From positions 1-64,000 of the forward strand of contig JAGBMJ010000002.1 in NCBI GenBank assembly GCA_017634975.1: DNA of 64,000 bases, given 5' to 3'. This document shows positions 10,545 to 20,600 of the stretch, one piece after another; position 1 is the first letter of the stretch, and every line of letters starts with the position of its first letter. This DNA comes from Lachnospiraceae bacterium. GTDB taxonomy: Bacteria > Bacillota > Clostridia > Lachnospirales > Lachnospiraceae. The notes beneath the pieces are model-generated. The model made no database searches. It was not told where the DNA came from and worked only from the letters and a program-made list of their open reading frames with translations. Position numbers and translations under genes: made by a program.

Positions 10545-12125
10545 ATGGCAGACTGGAAGAACCTGGACACCCTTGGTGCATTTGAGGCATTGGGAAAAAA
10601 GGAAAAAGTAAGTGTAAAAGAAGTCATGAGCGGTGCAAGCGGAGCAGAACGTGTAAAGAAGTACACGATGCCGATGGCAGCCGGTCTGGCATATAATTAT
10701 GCTGCAAAGGCAGTCAATGATGATATCCTGGATGGATTTGCCAAGCTGGCAGAGGAAGCACAGCTGGTAAAGAAGTTTGAAGAACTCTATAACGGTGAAG
10801 TGATCAATACCGGTGAGAAGCGTCTGGTACTGCATCATCTGACACGTTCCCAGCTGGGCAGCGATGTGGTAAAAGACGGCGTGAATAAGAGAGAGTTCTA
10901 TGTGGCACAGCAGAAGAAGATCGCAGATTTTGCAAATGATGTGCATGCAGGCAAGATCGTAAACGCTGCCGGTGAGAAGTTTACTACCGTGGTACAGATC
11001 GGTATCGGCGGATCCGACTTAGGTCCCCGTGCCATTTATCTGGCTCTGGAGAACTGGGCAAAGCAGACCGGCAATTTCAATATGGAAGCAAAGTTCATCA
11101 GCAACGTAGACCCGGATGATGCAGCAGGCGTACTGCAGGGCATCGATGTGGCACACTCTCTGTTCGTGCTGGTATCCAAATCCGGAACCACGCTGGAGAC
11201 CCTGACCAACGAATCCTTTGTAAAGGATGCGCTGAAGAAAGCCGGTCTGGATGCTTCCAAGCATATGGTAGCCGTAACCAGCGAGACCTCTCCGTTAGCC
11301 GGCAACAGTGATTATCTGCAGGCGTTCTTTATGGACGATTTCATCGGCGGTAGATTTTCCTCTACCTCTGCAGTCGGTGGTGCCGTACTTTCCCTGGCAT
11401 TCACTCCGGAGGTATTTGCACGTTTCTTAAACGGTGCCGCTGAGGAAGACAAGCTGGCAACCAACAAAGACGTAAAAGCGAATCCGGCAATGCTGGATGC
11501 TCTGATCGGCGTATACGAAAGAAACGTTCTGGGCTTCCCGTCCACCGCACTGCTTCCGTATTCCCAGGCACTCAGCCGTTTCCCGGCACATCTGCAGCAG
11601 GCCGATATGGAATCCAACGGTAAGTCCGTAAACCGTTTCGGCGAGTTTGTAAGTTATCCGACCGGTCCGGTACTCTTCGGAGAGCCGGGAACCAACGGAC
11701 AGCACTCTTTCTATCAGCTGCTGCATCAGGGAACCGATATCATCCCGCTGCAGTTCATCGGATTTAAGGACAGCCAGCTGGGTGTGGATGTGGATATCCA
11801 GGGCAGCACCAGCCAGAAGAAGCTGTGTGCAAATGTGGTAGCGCAGATCATCGCATTCGCATGCGGCAAGGATGATGAGAATAATAACAAGAAGTTCGCG
11901 GGCAACCGTCCTTCTTCCATCATCATCGGCAAGCAGCTCACACCGGAAGCCATGGGTGCACTGCTTTCCCACTTCGAGAACAAGATCATGTTCCAGGGCT
12001 TTTTGTGGAATGTCAACAGCTTCGACCAGGAAGGTGTACAGCTCGGTAAAGTGCTGGCAAAGAAAGTACTGGCACATGAGACCGACGGCGCTCTGAAGGA
12101 ACTGAGCGACCTCTTCGAGATCTGA
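10545..12125 (+). CDS. pgi: Glucose-6-phosphate isomerase
   Basis: This enzyme interconverts glucose 6-phosphate and fructose 6-phosphate in cytoplasmic glycolysis and gluconeogenesis. The protein has 526 residues, longer than the roughly 450-residue form common in Bacillus. Both family signatures are visible: DDFIGGRFSSTSAVGG near 265-280 and FDQEGVQLGK near 494-503. The phosphate-binding SKSGTTLET loop is at about residue 210. The start has a GGAGGA ribosome site and a good upstream promoter. It is a single-gene unit followed by a perfect long palindrome. Confidence 0.95.
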   Translation: MADWKNLDTLGAFEALGKKEKVSVKEVMSGASGAERVKKYTMPMAAGLAYNYAAKAVNDDILDGFAKLAEEAQLVKKFEELYNGEVINTGEKRLVLHHLTRSQLGSDVVKDGVNKREFYVAQQKKIADFANDVHAGKIVNAAGEKFTTVVQIGIGGSDLGPRAIYLALENWAKQTGNFNMEAKFISNVDPDDAAGVLQGIDVAHSLFVLVSKSGTTLETLTNESFVKDALKKAGLDASKHMVAVTSETSPLAGNSDYLQAFFMDDFIGGRFSSTSAVGGAVLSLAFTPEVFARFLNGAAEEDKLATNKDVKANPAMLDALIGVYERNVLGFPSTALLPYSQALSRFPAHLQQADMESNGKSVNRFGEFVSYPTGPVLFGEPGTNGQHSFYQLLHQGTDIIPLQFIGFKDSQLGVDVDIQGSTSQKKLCANVVAQIIAFACGKDDENNNKKFAGNRPSSIIIGKQLTPEAMGALLSHFENKIMFQGFLWNVNSFDQEGVQLGKVLAKKVLAHETDGALKELSDLFEI

Positions 12126-12151
12126 AATCTGAGATAAAAATCAAAAAAGCA

Positions 12152-12217
12152 GGGAAAACCAGGGGGACGGACCTAGTGGTACTTCAGTACCACTAGGTCC
12201 GTCCCCCTGGTTTTCCC
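12152..12217. repeat. Perfect 66-bp palindrome, GGGGACGGACC family
   Basis: Two perfectly complementary 32-base arms flank a 2-base TC centre. The core of each arm is GGGGGACGGACC. It lies 27 bases after pgi. Either strand would fold into a very stable hairpin, so it could end transcription from both sides, although its T run is short. Relatives at 20727 and 27222 share the core and the GGTACT turn. Confidence 0.9.
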
Positions 12218-12233
12218 CCGGTTTTCCCAAAAT

Positions 12234-12261
12234 AAAAAGGTCTGCATTACGCAGACCTTTT
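12234..12261 (-). terminator. Terminator of the minus-strand gene at 12271
   Basis: GGTCTGC (12239-12245) pairs with GCAGACC (12251-12257). On the minus strand the stem is followed by a TTTTTATTTT-like run, so it mainly ends the convergent gene. Confidence 0.8.
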
Positions 12262-12270
12262 CAATATCTG

Positions 12271-12999
12271 TTATCCCAATTTATCCGCCAGTTTCTGGTA
12301 GATCGCCATATATTTGTTTACAGCGGCCTTTGCCATACGGATATCCCCTTCACCTAGGATCGAGTTTCGCAGCATGGTCACAGTCTCGTTGATCGCATTT
12401 TCTTCATTCGGTGTAAAATCAGAAGCGTCCGAATTGACAAATACCGAAAGTGCCTCCAGGATCGTATCAAATTCCTTGATCTCCAGCATATACGAGATCA
12501 GCATTTTGCTGTGTCCCGGTTTCTGCAGGAGTGCATGTTTGATACGGTTGCCGGCCAACGCCTGCGGAGAATCATAGCCGGTATATTTGGGCATCCAGTC
12601 CAAAGCAAACAGAGCATTTAAAAGATCGTTGACCCGTCCTTTGATCTCGGAAACCGCACCCTCATCGGCTTGTGGTATCTCGACCGGTGCCGGCGGTTCT
12701 CCTCCTCCTTCGGGATGCATCAGTGTATAGAAATCTTTGATCAGCTTCGTACACTCGTCACCATAAGTCATATAGGTGAGCATTTCCGGATTGTTCATGG
12801 AACCTTCGCCGCGACGCAGCTGGATCTGCTCCTTGCACTGCTCCTTAGCATATTCCAGGGCTGCTACGGTCTGGCTGCAGGGCGCATCCTGATCCGCAGG
12901 ATTGTAGCCGTTAGCGTCTGCCAATCCCTTAGCATATCGGTAATATTCCTGACTCTGATGAACGATTTGTGCAACCGAACTTAAGATCTCATCAGCCAT
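12271..12999 (-). CDS. Predicted helical cytoplasmic protein of unknown function
   Basis: This 242-residue protein has no signal peptide or membrane segment. It has two mainly helical halves joined by a Pro-rich linker (about residues 95-112, EGGGEPPAPVEIPQADEG). It contains two cysteines in the first half (CSQTV, KEQCKEQ) and many charged residues. No catalytic motif is recognised. A TATAAT on the minus strand (13034-13039) could be its promoter. It is not clearly linked to pgi, from which it is separated by convergent terminators. Confidence 0.8.
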   Translation of the reverse strand: MADEILSSVAQIVHQSQEYYRYAKGLADANGYNPADQDAPCSQTVAALEYAKEQCKEQIQLRRGEGSMNNPEMLTYMTYGDECTKLIKDFYTLMHPEGGGEPPAPVEIPQADEGAVSEIKGRVNDLLNALFALDWMPKYTGYDSPQALAGNRIKHALLQKPGHSKMLISYMLEIKEFDTILEALSVFVNSDASDFTPNEENAINETVTMLRNSILGEGDIRMAKAAVNKYMAIYQKLADKLG

Positions 13000-13177
13000 A
13001 TATCTGCCCCCTATCCATACTCATGCACAGACAATTATATCACCTTTTCGCCAAAAAAACCATTTATTTTCATAAAAAAATGTGAAAAATAACGAAAAAC
13101 GTATTTTCAGTGGTGTAAGCGTTTTCTTTTACTGCCGTTTCATGTCCCATTCCGGTGATTTACCCGCAGAAATACTG

Positions 13178-13206
13178 TTGTCAAGCGCAGGGGGGTGTAT
13201 TAAAAT
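13178..13206 (+). promoter_or_regulatory. Promoter of the diguanylate cyclase gene
   Basis: TTGTCA at 13178-13183 and TAAAAT at 13201-13206 are 17 bases apart. The leader would be about 40 bases. The 250-base divergent interval otherwise shows only AT-rich sequence; no c-di-GMP riboswitch motif was recognised. Confidence 0.7.
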
Positions 13207-13253
13207 ATGACCTGTAACAGGTATTTTATAATGGTGATGTACGGGTTTCAAAG

Positions 13254-14324
13254 ATGAATATTTTGAATCTGATCAATCAGGATGTATCATCGGAAAACGA
13301 ATCCGGGCGTGGTATGGTCACGCTTCGTTTGCTGTATATTGTACAATTCGTTGTTTTTTCACTGGATCTGCTGTTTGCCGGATGGGACACGTTTGTTTAT
13401 TTCAAGGTGCGTATCCTTGCTGCACTCGCGTGTATGATCCTCTTCTTTCTGCTTACCTATCATATCAGAAGTGAAACCGCCGTCGTCTGCTATACGATGT
13501 TCACATTTTTGTGGCTGCTGGAGATGATCCCATGTTTTGGCTGGAGTGCGGGGATGCAGAACTATTTCATTCCGATCCTGATGATGTGTTTCTTTGCAAC
13601 GCATGGCAGCAGGGGATTCAAGTTTACACTGGCAGTTGTGGTGCTGGTTGCCCGTATTATGTCTATCTTCTGCTATGGTCTGATGCTGCCGGGGGTGCCG
13701 ATCTCCGACATCAGCAACCGTCTGATCCAGACCGCCAATATCACTGCGGTATTTGCATCCATCGTCACGATTTCCTATATATACAGTCATCGGGAAAACG
13801 AGGCCGAAAGCAAACTGATGGCTTATAATGACCGTCTGGTGAAAGAGGCCGGGACGGATCAGCTCACAGGTCTTTTTAACCGGCGCAAATCGCTGGAGTA
13901 TCTTGCGGATCTGGAAAGGTCGAACGAGATCGGAACGCTGAGTATCGTTATGGGGGATATCGATTTCTTTAAAAAAGTCAACGACACCTACGGGCATGAT
14001 GCCGGGGATGAAGTGCTAAAAGGCGTAGCGGAGTATATGCGTAAAATGTGCGGAAAAGATGCCTTATTATGCCGCTGGGGCGGGGAAGAATTCCTGCTGA
14101 TCTATGCAGGAAAGAACGGAGATGAGACTTATGATCTGATCGACAAACTCCGCATCTATGTGATGGATCATCCGGTAATGGTAAAGGATACGGAGATCTC
14201 CGTTACAATGACCTTCGGTATTGCTGAGTATGATTTTGCCGGCAATACGGGAATAACGATCAAAGAAGCGGATGAAAAGCTTTATATCGGAAAGCAGAGT
14301 GGAAGAAACCGCGTGATCTATTAA
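13254..14324 (+). CDS. Membrane diguanylate cyclase (GGDEF)
   Basis: The protein makes c-di-GMP from two GTP. It has 356 residues. The first 180 or so hold about six membrane segments of an unrecognised sensor; the GGDEF domain follows from about residue 200 (TDQLTGLFNRRK). The catalytic loop is GGEEF at 276-280, fully canonical, and DIDFFKKVND with metal-binding Asp is present. The inhibitory RxxD site normally ending six residues before the first Gly is absent (GKDA occupies that place), so product inhibition is not expected. The start has only a weak ribosome site. The RNase lipoprotein gene follows after 24 bases. Confidence 0.92.
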   Translation: MNILNLINQDVSSENESGRGMVTLRLLYIVQFVVFSLDLLFAGWDTFVYFKVRILAALACMILFFLLTYHIRSETAVVCYTMFTFLWLLEMIPCFGWSAGMQNYFIPILMMCFFATHGSRGFKFTLAVVVLVARIMSIFCYGLMLPGVPISDISNRLIQTANITAVFASIVTISYIYSHRENEAESKLMAYNDRLVKEAGTDQLTGLFNRRKSLEYLADLERSNEIGTLSIVMGDIDFFKKVNDTYGHDAGDEVLKGVAEYMRKMCGKDALLCRWGGEEFLLIYAGKNGDETYDLIDKLRIYVMDHPVMVKDTEISVTMTFGIAEYDFAGNTGITIKEADEKLYIGKQSGRNRVIY

Positions 14325-14348
14325 AACCGCGGATGGAGGATAACGATT

Positions 14349-15143
14349 ATGAGAAAGAAAAAAAGAACAGCATTACTCAGTCTGCTGATCGCAGTCATGG
14401 TATTGACCGGCTGTGGCGGCAGCAAAGCAGCACCGGCAGGGGACACTGCAGTGGCAACGACCGCAACGGTAGCAGTGACCGATCCTGCAAAAGAAGATGC
14501 TGCGGCAGAGGTAACGGCTGTAATGCCGGATACCGGTGCGGCGGATACGAGCCGGGCACAAAGCGATGCCGGATCATCGGCAGTTGCGCCGGATCATTCC
14601 GGGACGTCTGAATCAACCATAACACCTGCGTCGGAAACGATCGTGGAAGCAACGGCGACACCGAGTCCGGGACCAACCGCGACACCCACGCCGGAGCCGG
14701 TAGAGATTCCGACAGCCGAGCCTACCGAGGCACCGACCCCGGAAGCAACGGCGACACCGAGTCCTGAGCCAACCGCGACACCCACGCCGGAACCGGTACA
14801 GGTAACGGCAGCGATCGATGCCAACGGCAGTTATACTTCCAAGGATGATGTGGCATTATATCTTCATACCTACGGAACCCTGCCGGGCAATTTTATCACC
14901 AAGAAGGAAGCCCAGGCTCTCGGCTGGCCGGGCGGTGGCCTGGATGCCTACGCACCGGGCAAATGCATCGGCGGCGACTATTTCGGAAACTACGAGGGCA
15001 AGCTCCCGGATGGCAATTATCATGAATGCGATATCGACACCCTGGGCAAGAGTAGCCGCGGTGCAAAACGCATCATCTATTCCGATACCGGCGCGATCTA
15101 TTACACCGATGACCACTACGAATCTTTCACGCAGCTATATTAA
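14349..15143 (+). CDS. Barnase-like ribonuclease carried on a lipoprotein stalk
   Basis: This 264-residue protein is a lipoprotein (signal ending in LTGC, Cys about 22). A low-complexity Ala/Thr stretch follows, then Pro-Thr repeats of the ATPSPEPTATPTPEPV type (about 95-155). The last 105 residues are a barnase-like (microbial RNase N1/T1 family) domain. All four barnase catalytic positions are conserved: Lys185 (barnase 27), Glu226 (73), Arg241 (87) and His256 (102). NFITKKEAQALGW and APGKCIGGDYF match barnase closely. A GGAGG site precedes ATG 14349. No barstar-like gene lies next to it. It is probably displayed outside the cell and may share a transcript with the cyclase gene. Confidence 0.9.
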   Translation: MRKKKRTALLSLLIAVMVLTGCGGSKAAPAGDTAVATTATVAVTDPAKEDAAAEVTAVMPDTGAADTSRAQSDAGSSAVAPDHSGTSESTITPASETIVEATATPSPGPTATPTPEPVEIPTAEPTEAPTPEATATPSPEPTATPTPEPVQVTAAIDANGSYTSKDDVALYLHTYGTLPGNFITKKEAQALGWPGGGLDAYAPGKCIGGDYFGNYEGKLPDGNYHECDIDTLGKSSRGAKRIIYSDTGAIYYTDDHYESFTQLY

Positions 15144-15147
15144 ACCG

Positions 15148-15179
15148 AAAACCACGGGGACGGACCTCGTGGTTTTTTT
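15148..15179 (+). terminator. Terminator built from a short GGGGACGG hairpin
   Basis: AAAACCACG and CGTGGTTTT pair around the core GGGACGGACCT and run into seven T residues. It has the form of a normal terminator but carries the core of the dispersed hairpin family; a near copy lies at 63728-63758. Confidence 0.85.
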
Positions 15180-15184
15180 CGTTC

Positions 15185-15212
15185 TTGTCAGATGCATTCT
15201 TTATGATATGAT
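15185..15212 (+). promoter_or_regulatory. Promoter of the 83-residue gene
   Basis: TTGTCA at 15185-15190 and TATGAT at 15207-15212 are separated by 16 bases, directly after the terminator. Confidence 0.65.
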
Positions 15213-15245
15213 AGACATACCGGAAAGAGATGGGAGAAAACAACC

Positions 15246-15497
15246 ATGAAAGAAAATGAGATACGGATGCAGGTTTCCGCGGGCTCCAAAAAGGACGGAA
15301 AAAGACAGTTGTATGTGCTTTATACCAGAGGAAAGGATAGCGCAGAGATCCGGCTGCCGGATTATAAGCTGATGGACAACAGCGGTTTTACGCAGGATGA
15401 GATCGGGCAGCTGGTGGAGTATACCAGAAAGTCTCAGGATAATATTCTTGCTATGTCCAAAGAGATCAATCCGATCAAGGCAATAATGAAAGTATAA
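15246..15497 (+). CDS. Small cytoplasmic protein of unknown function
   Basis: This is an 83-residue charged protein (QVSAGSKKDGKRQLYVLYT, a likely beta hairpin, then helices). It has its own promoter and a GGGAG ribosome site before ATG 15246. It ends in KEINPIKAIMKV. It does not look like barstar, although it is the nearest small gene after the barnase-like RNase, and it has no signal peptide. The gene for the REC-EAL regulator starts 90 bases later, so co-transcription with the phosphorelay is possible. Confidence 0.7.
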   Translation: MKENEIRMQVSAGSKKDGKRQLYVLYTRGKDSAEIRLPDYKLMDNSGFTQDEIGQLVEYTRKSQDNILAMSKEINPIKAIMKV

Positions 15498-15587
15498 GAT
15501 TCCGAATGTATTGCCATAAGAGAAAAAATAGAATGAGAAACAGGGGAAGGTATGGTTTTTGAGGAAGCGTAAAAGGAGAAAAACAAT

Positions 15588-17294
15588 ATGAATGATTTTG
15601 TGGGCAGTCGCTTAAAAATGAAGAGAAGGATCCTTATTGTCGATGATGAGGAGATCAACAGGGCTTTGCTTAACGAGGTCTTGAAGGACGACTATGAAGT
15701 GCTTTTGGCATCCAACGGACAGGAGGCACTGGATATCATAGAACTGGAAGAGGGACGGCTGTCGCTGGTGCTTCTGGATCTGTTGATGCCGGTTATGGAC
15801 GGGTATGATTTTTTTGAAAAGATGAAGAAGGATGAAAGCTTTTCACGCATACCGGTCATATGCCTGACCTCCGAAAAAGAGGCTGAAGTTAAAAGTCTGA
15901 AAATGGGTATGGCAGACTTTATTTCGAAGCCATACGATATGCCTGAGGTGATTAAAGCAAGAATAGCAAGGATCATTCAGTTATACGAAGACAGAAACAT
16001 TATCTCGGCTACCCAGTTTGATATGCTTACGGGGCTTTTTAACAGGGAGTACTTTTATGAGTATTCCAATATATATGATCATTTTTACCCGGATAATGCA
16101 AAGGATGTGATCGCCGTAAATCTAAACCGTTTCCATATAATAAACGCAGTATACGGGAGAGATTTTGGAAACAGAGTACTGAAAGCCGTAGGTGAGACCA
16201 TAAAAGAGTATTCACATGCAAATCAGGGTGTTGCGTGCAGATACAATGCGGACTCTTACTACATTTATATAAAAAGCGGTGAACATGAGAAGGTACTGTA
16301 TGAACGCATAGCCGGATCCATAAAGGGTTTTGTGGACGATTACGATATAAGGATCCGTATTGGTGTATACAAGGATGCGGACACCGGTCTCGATTTTGGG
16401 AAGAGACTCGATTATGCGCTTCTTGCCTGTAACAGTATAAACGGAAATTATAATAAGAAGATTGCGTATTATGATGACAAGATCAGAGAGAAGGAGCATT
16501 TTGAGGCGAAGCTGATCCATGATCTGGACAAAGCCCTTGCGGAAAGGCAGTTCAAAGTATTCTTTCAACCAAAATATAATGTTGAGGGAGAGCAGCCGCG
16601 TCTATGCAGCGCCGAGGCGCTCATCCGATGGGAGCATCCAGAGCTTGGGATGATCAGCCCCGGAGTATTTATCCCGCTTTTTGAAAATAAAGGACTGATC
16701 GGTAAAGTCGACAGATATGTATGGGAAGAGACTGCTGCTAAAGTAGCGCAATGGAAAAAAAGTTTTCACCACAGCATACCCGTTTCGGTGAATGTATCAA
16801 GAGTGGATATGCTGAATGAAAACCTGTGTTCCGATATAAAGAAGATCGTAGACAATTCCGGAATAGACGTAAAGGATTTTTATCTGGAAGTAACGGAGTC
16901 TGCCTATACCGAGAACAGAAAAGATGTATTAAGCATTGTGAAAGATTTTCGGCGTGAAGGCTTTACGATTGAAATGGATGATTTTGGAACGGGATATTCT
17001 TCTCTTAACATGCTTACGGAGATGCCATTTGATGTACTGAAGCTGGATATGGCATTTGTGAAAAATATTCATACCGACGAAAAGGCTCTCAGGCTGGTTG
17101 AATTTATTATGGACATCGCCAGATATCTGAATGTATCGGTGATCGCGGAAGGAGTCGAATATAAGGAGCAGTATGATCTGCTGAAGAAAATGGGATGTAA
17201 CGTCATACAGGGATATTACTTTTCGAAGCCTTTATGCTGCGATGAGTTTGAGAACCTTTTGAAACAGCTGCAGGAGATGTGCGATGCGTATTGA
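15588..17294 (+). CDS. Response regulator with degenerate GGDEF and active EAL domain
   Basis: This 568-residue protein is a predicted c-di-GMP phosphodiesterase controlled by phosphorylation. The receiver domain (about 13-130) has the acidic pair in VDDEE, phospho-acceptor Asp64 in LLDLLMP, and the conserved Thr and Lys (CLTSE, SKPYD). The middle GGDEF-like domain (about 145-290) is inactive: NADSY stands where GGDEF should be. The EAL domain (about 310-560) keeps E343-A-L, the NVS asparagine, EVTES, DDFGTGYSS and KLDMAF, so hydrolysis is expected. The start has an AAAGGAG site. It overlaps the HPt gene by 11 bases, placing it in the phosphorelay operon. Confidence 0.93.
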   Translation: MNDFVGSRLKMKRRILIVDDEEINRALLNEVLKDDYEVLLASNGQEALDIIELEEGRLSLVLLDLLMPVMDGYDFFEKMKKDESFSRIPVICLTSEKEAEVKSLKMGMADFISKPYDMPEVIKARIARIIQLYEDRNIISATQFDMLTGLFNREYFYEYSNIYDHFYPDNAKDVIAVNLNRFHIINAVYGRDFGNRVLKAVGETIKEYSHANQGVACRYNADSYYIYIKSGEHEKVLYERIAGSIKGFVDDYDIRIRIGVYKDADTGLDFGKRLDYALLACNSINGNYNKKIAYYDDKIREKEHFEAKLIHDLDKALAERQFKVFFQPKYNVEGEQPRLCSAEALIRWEHPELGMISPGVFIPLFENKGLIGKVDRYVWEETAAKVAQWKKSFHHSIPVSVNVSRVDMLNENLCSDIKKIVDNSGIDVKDFYLEVTESAYTENRKDVLSIVKDFRREGFTIEMDDFGTGYSSLNMLTEMPFDVLKLDMAFVKNIHTDEKALRLVEFIMDIARYLNVSVIAEGVEYKEQYDLLKKMGCNVIQGYYFSKPLCCDEFENLLKQLQEMCDAY

Positions 17295-17640
17295 AGAATT
17301 GAAAAAACTTGGTGTAAATACCGAAGAAGGAGTAAACAGATGTGCCGGGAATGAAGCCTTCTATCTGAAAATGGTTGCAAAGGCGCTGGAGTGTGACAGG
17401 TATAAAACACTGGAGGAATGTATCCGGTCCGGAAATCCGGATGCGGCATTCGATGCCGCCCATGCGCTCAAGGGAGTGCTGGCAAATCTGTCCCTGACTC
17501 CTGTATTTGAGCCGGTAAATGAAATAACCGAGCTTCTCCGGACGAGACAGAATGCGGATTACAGTGATCTGCTGTCCGCCATATGGGATCAAAGAAATGC
17601 ACTTGCGGAGCTGTTTATGGAGGATAGAAAGGATAAATGA
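17284..17640 (+). CDS. Histidine phosphotransfer (HPt) protein
   Basis: This 118-residue helical protein carries the HPt motif AAHALKG with phosphorylatable His60. It would relay phosphate between the hybrid kinase encoded next and the REC-EAL protein encoded before. It overlaps both neighbours (11 and 4 bases), which suggests translational coupling and a fixed ratio of the three proteins. No signal or membrane segment is present. Confidence 0.9.
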   Translation: MRIEELKKLGVNTEEGVNRCAGNEAFYLKMVAKALECDRYKTLEECIRSGNPDAAFDAAHALKGVLANLSLTPVFEPVNEITELLRTRQNADYSDLLSAIWDQRNALAELFMEDRKDK

Positions 17641-20600
17641 AATATCTTTCAAACAAAATAAATGTACGGGTAGGGATCATAGGTAGTATTCTAGTCGCCC
17701 TTATCATGATATTTGGTACCCTGTGGATGGGGCATACTGCTACAGAAGGTACCAGACAGGCGGTTCAATCGGTCAGTTTTCTGTATCTTGATGAACTTGC
17801 CGGCAGAAGGGAACAGGTAGTAGAGAAGAACCTGAAGGATAACATCGAAGTCATAAACATAGCGGTGGATTCTCTTACGGAAGATGATCTGGATGATCTG
17901 ACAAATCTGCAGGCCTTTCAGCTTCGGATGAAAACCCTTTTTCACCTTGACCGGTTTGCCTTTGTTGATGAGGAAGGACTGATATATACATCCGTGGGAA
18001 CCCGGGATGATATCGATACGTATCCGTTTCATCCGGAAGATCTGACGCAGGCAGAGATCTTTGTAAAGGATATCAATGAGGATGAAAAGACGGTTATCAT
18101 TGCCGTTCCGCTGGACTCTGTCACTTTTAAAAATCACAGACTGGTAACCTGCTTTATGGAAATCGGTATGGATGAAATGCTGCAGGGTGTATCGGTAGCG
18201 TCGAATGAAACAAATACTACCTACTGTAATCTCTATTCCGCAGATGGTATAGCGCTCAGCAATACCGTACTCAGCGGACAGGCAAATGTGAATAACCTGT
18301 TTATGGCATTGGAATCGGCAAAATTCGATCACGGTTATTCTTTAAACCAGGTAAAAAATGATTTCAGTGAGCATAAAAAAGGCGTGATCACCTTTACTTA
18401 CAATGATATTCAGGAGACTTTGCAGTATGTTCCGATCCAGGGAACGGACTGGATGCTTACGTATCTTATCAGAGAGAATATCATCAGTGACAGGATACAG
18501 TCTATTTCGCAGGCAACCATCCGAAGAAGTGTGATCCAGTCCCTTCTCGCAACGGCGATCCTGCTGATCATGTTTTCCATAATCGCCAGACAGATGAGAA
18601 ATAACGCAAGTCTGATCCTGGAAAAGGAAACGGCGGAAACGGCGAACCGCATCAAACAGGCAGAGCTGGAAAACCGTCTTTCCCTTCAGGAGGAACTGCT
18701 AAATCAGAAGAAGCTGGGGGAAGAACAGGACAAGCTTATAACAGCGCTTGCTTCAGATTATTGGAGTGTGTATTATCTGGAACTGGATACCGGCGAGGGG
18801 GTATGCTATCAGCAGCATTCCGCCATAAAGAACGGGCTCAGGCCCGGTGACCGGTTTGATTATCTGTATGAGTTGGAAAAGTATGCCAATAGTACCATAA
18901 AGGAAGAATATAAGCAGGAATTCATAGACTTTGTCCAGCCGGACAATATCCGCAGGAGATTAAAGGAACAACGGGTGATCGCCTATCGTTACATGGTACA
19001 CCGTCATGATGAAGATACTTATGAAGAAATTCGCTTTGCAGGAGTCCGACATCCGGAGGATCGTAAGGATCATATCGTACATGCAGTAGGAGCCTGTTTT
19101 GTAAATGTGGATGCGGAAACCAGAAAAACCATGGAGCAGAGCAGGGCGCTTCAGGAAGCTCTTTCCGCTGCAGAACAGGCAAACAAGGCGAAAACAACAT
19201 TTCTTTCCAATATGAGTCATGAGATACGGACTCCTATGAATGCCATTATCGGTTTGAACAGTATCATTCTGAATGATCCGGAGATAAGCAAAAATGTACG
19301 GGAACACTCCGAAAGAATAGGAACCAGCGCCAATCATCTGCTTGGTATCATAAATGATATTCTGGATATGTCGCGAATCGAATCCGGCAGACTGGTTCTC
19401 CGGAAAGAAGAATTCTCTTTTTCCAAAATGCTGGAACAGGTCAATACTGTGATAAGCGGTCAGTGTAAGGAGAAAGGTCTCGAATACCAGTGTCATATGA
19501 AGGGAGCCATCGATGACTGCTATGTGGGAGATGATGTAAAGCTTCGTCAGGTTCTGATCAATATACTGGGGAATGCGGTTAAGTTTACACCGGAGGGTGG
19601 CAGGGTTTCCCTTCTCATAGAAAAGCTGAATCAGTACGACAAAAATGTAACGCTCGGATTTACGATCCGGGATAATGGATGCGGTATGAGTAAAGAATAT
19701 CTGCCTCAGCTTTTTGAACCGTTTACCCAGGAGGATTCCTCTTCGACGAACCAGTATGGAAGTACCGGTCTGGGAATGCCCATTACAAAGAGCGTAGTGG
19801 AGCTGATGAACGGACACATAGAGGTGGAAAGCGAGAAAAATGTGGGAAGTATCTTCAAGGTTACGGTAACTCTTCAGGAATCCGATAATAAGGAGATGAA
19901 GCTCTATGATGGAGAGATCGACCCACGTGAGATGAGTATACTTGTCATTGATGACGATCCGATCGCCTGCGAGCATGCAAGTGTTGTTATGGAACAAGTC
20001 GGTATAAAGTGTGAAACAGTCACATCCGGCCGGGAAGCCGTGGAGATGGTCAGAATAAAGCATGGAAGAAGGGAAGATTACGATCTGGTATTGGTCGACT
20101 GGAAGATGCCGGAAATGGACGGGATAGAAACCACCAGACAGATACGAGAGATCGTAGGCTACCATACACCGATCATTATTCTTACTTCTTATAACTGGGA
20201 CGAAATAGATGAAGTAGCCAAAGAAGCAGGGGTAGATACCTTTGTTTCCAAGCCCCTCTTTGCCGGGAATGTAATCGATGAGTTTAAAGAAGCCTTTCGA
20301 AGAAAAAATGATAATCAAGTGGAACAGAATCCGGAACTTGCCGGAAAGAAAGTGCTGCTTGCGGAGGATGTGGATGTCAATGCCGATATTATGGTGATGG
20401 TTCTTGAGATGAGAGGTATCTCAGCGGATACTGCGGAAAACGGAAGGATCGCTGTAGAAAAATTTACATCCAGTCCGGCAGGTTATTACGACGCTATACT
20501 CATGGATATGAGAATGCCGGAAATGGATGGTCTGGAAGCTACGAAAACCATACGCGCGCTGGATCGGGAGGATGCAAAAACCATCCCCATCATAGCTCTG

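Noticed and set aside
13359..13997. Long minus-strand frame within the diguanylate cyclase gene
   Set aside because: It lies wholly opposite a clear GGDEF gene and has no ribosome site or recognisable motifs.
15246..15497. Barstar-type inhibitor for the barnase-like RNase
   Set aside because: The small protein shows none of the barstar pattern, has its own promoter and is separated from the RNase by a terminator.
18960..20318. 452-codon minus-strand frame opposite the hybrid kinase
   Set aside because: It is opposite well-conserved kinase and receiver motifs; its length reflects the codon bias of the real gene.
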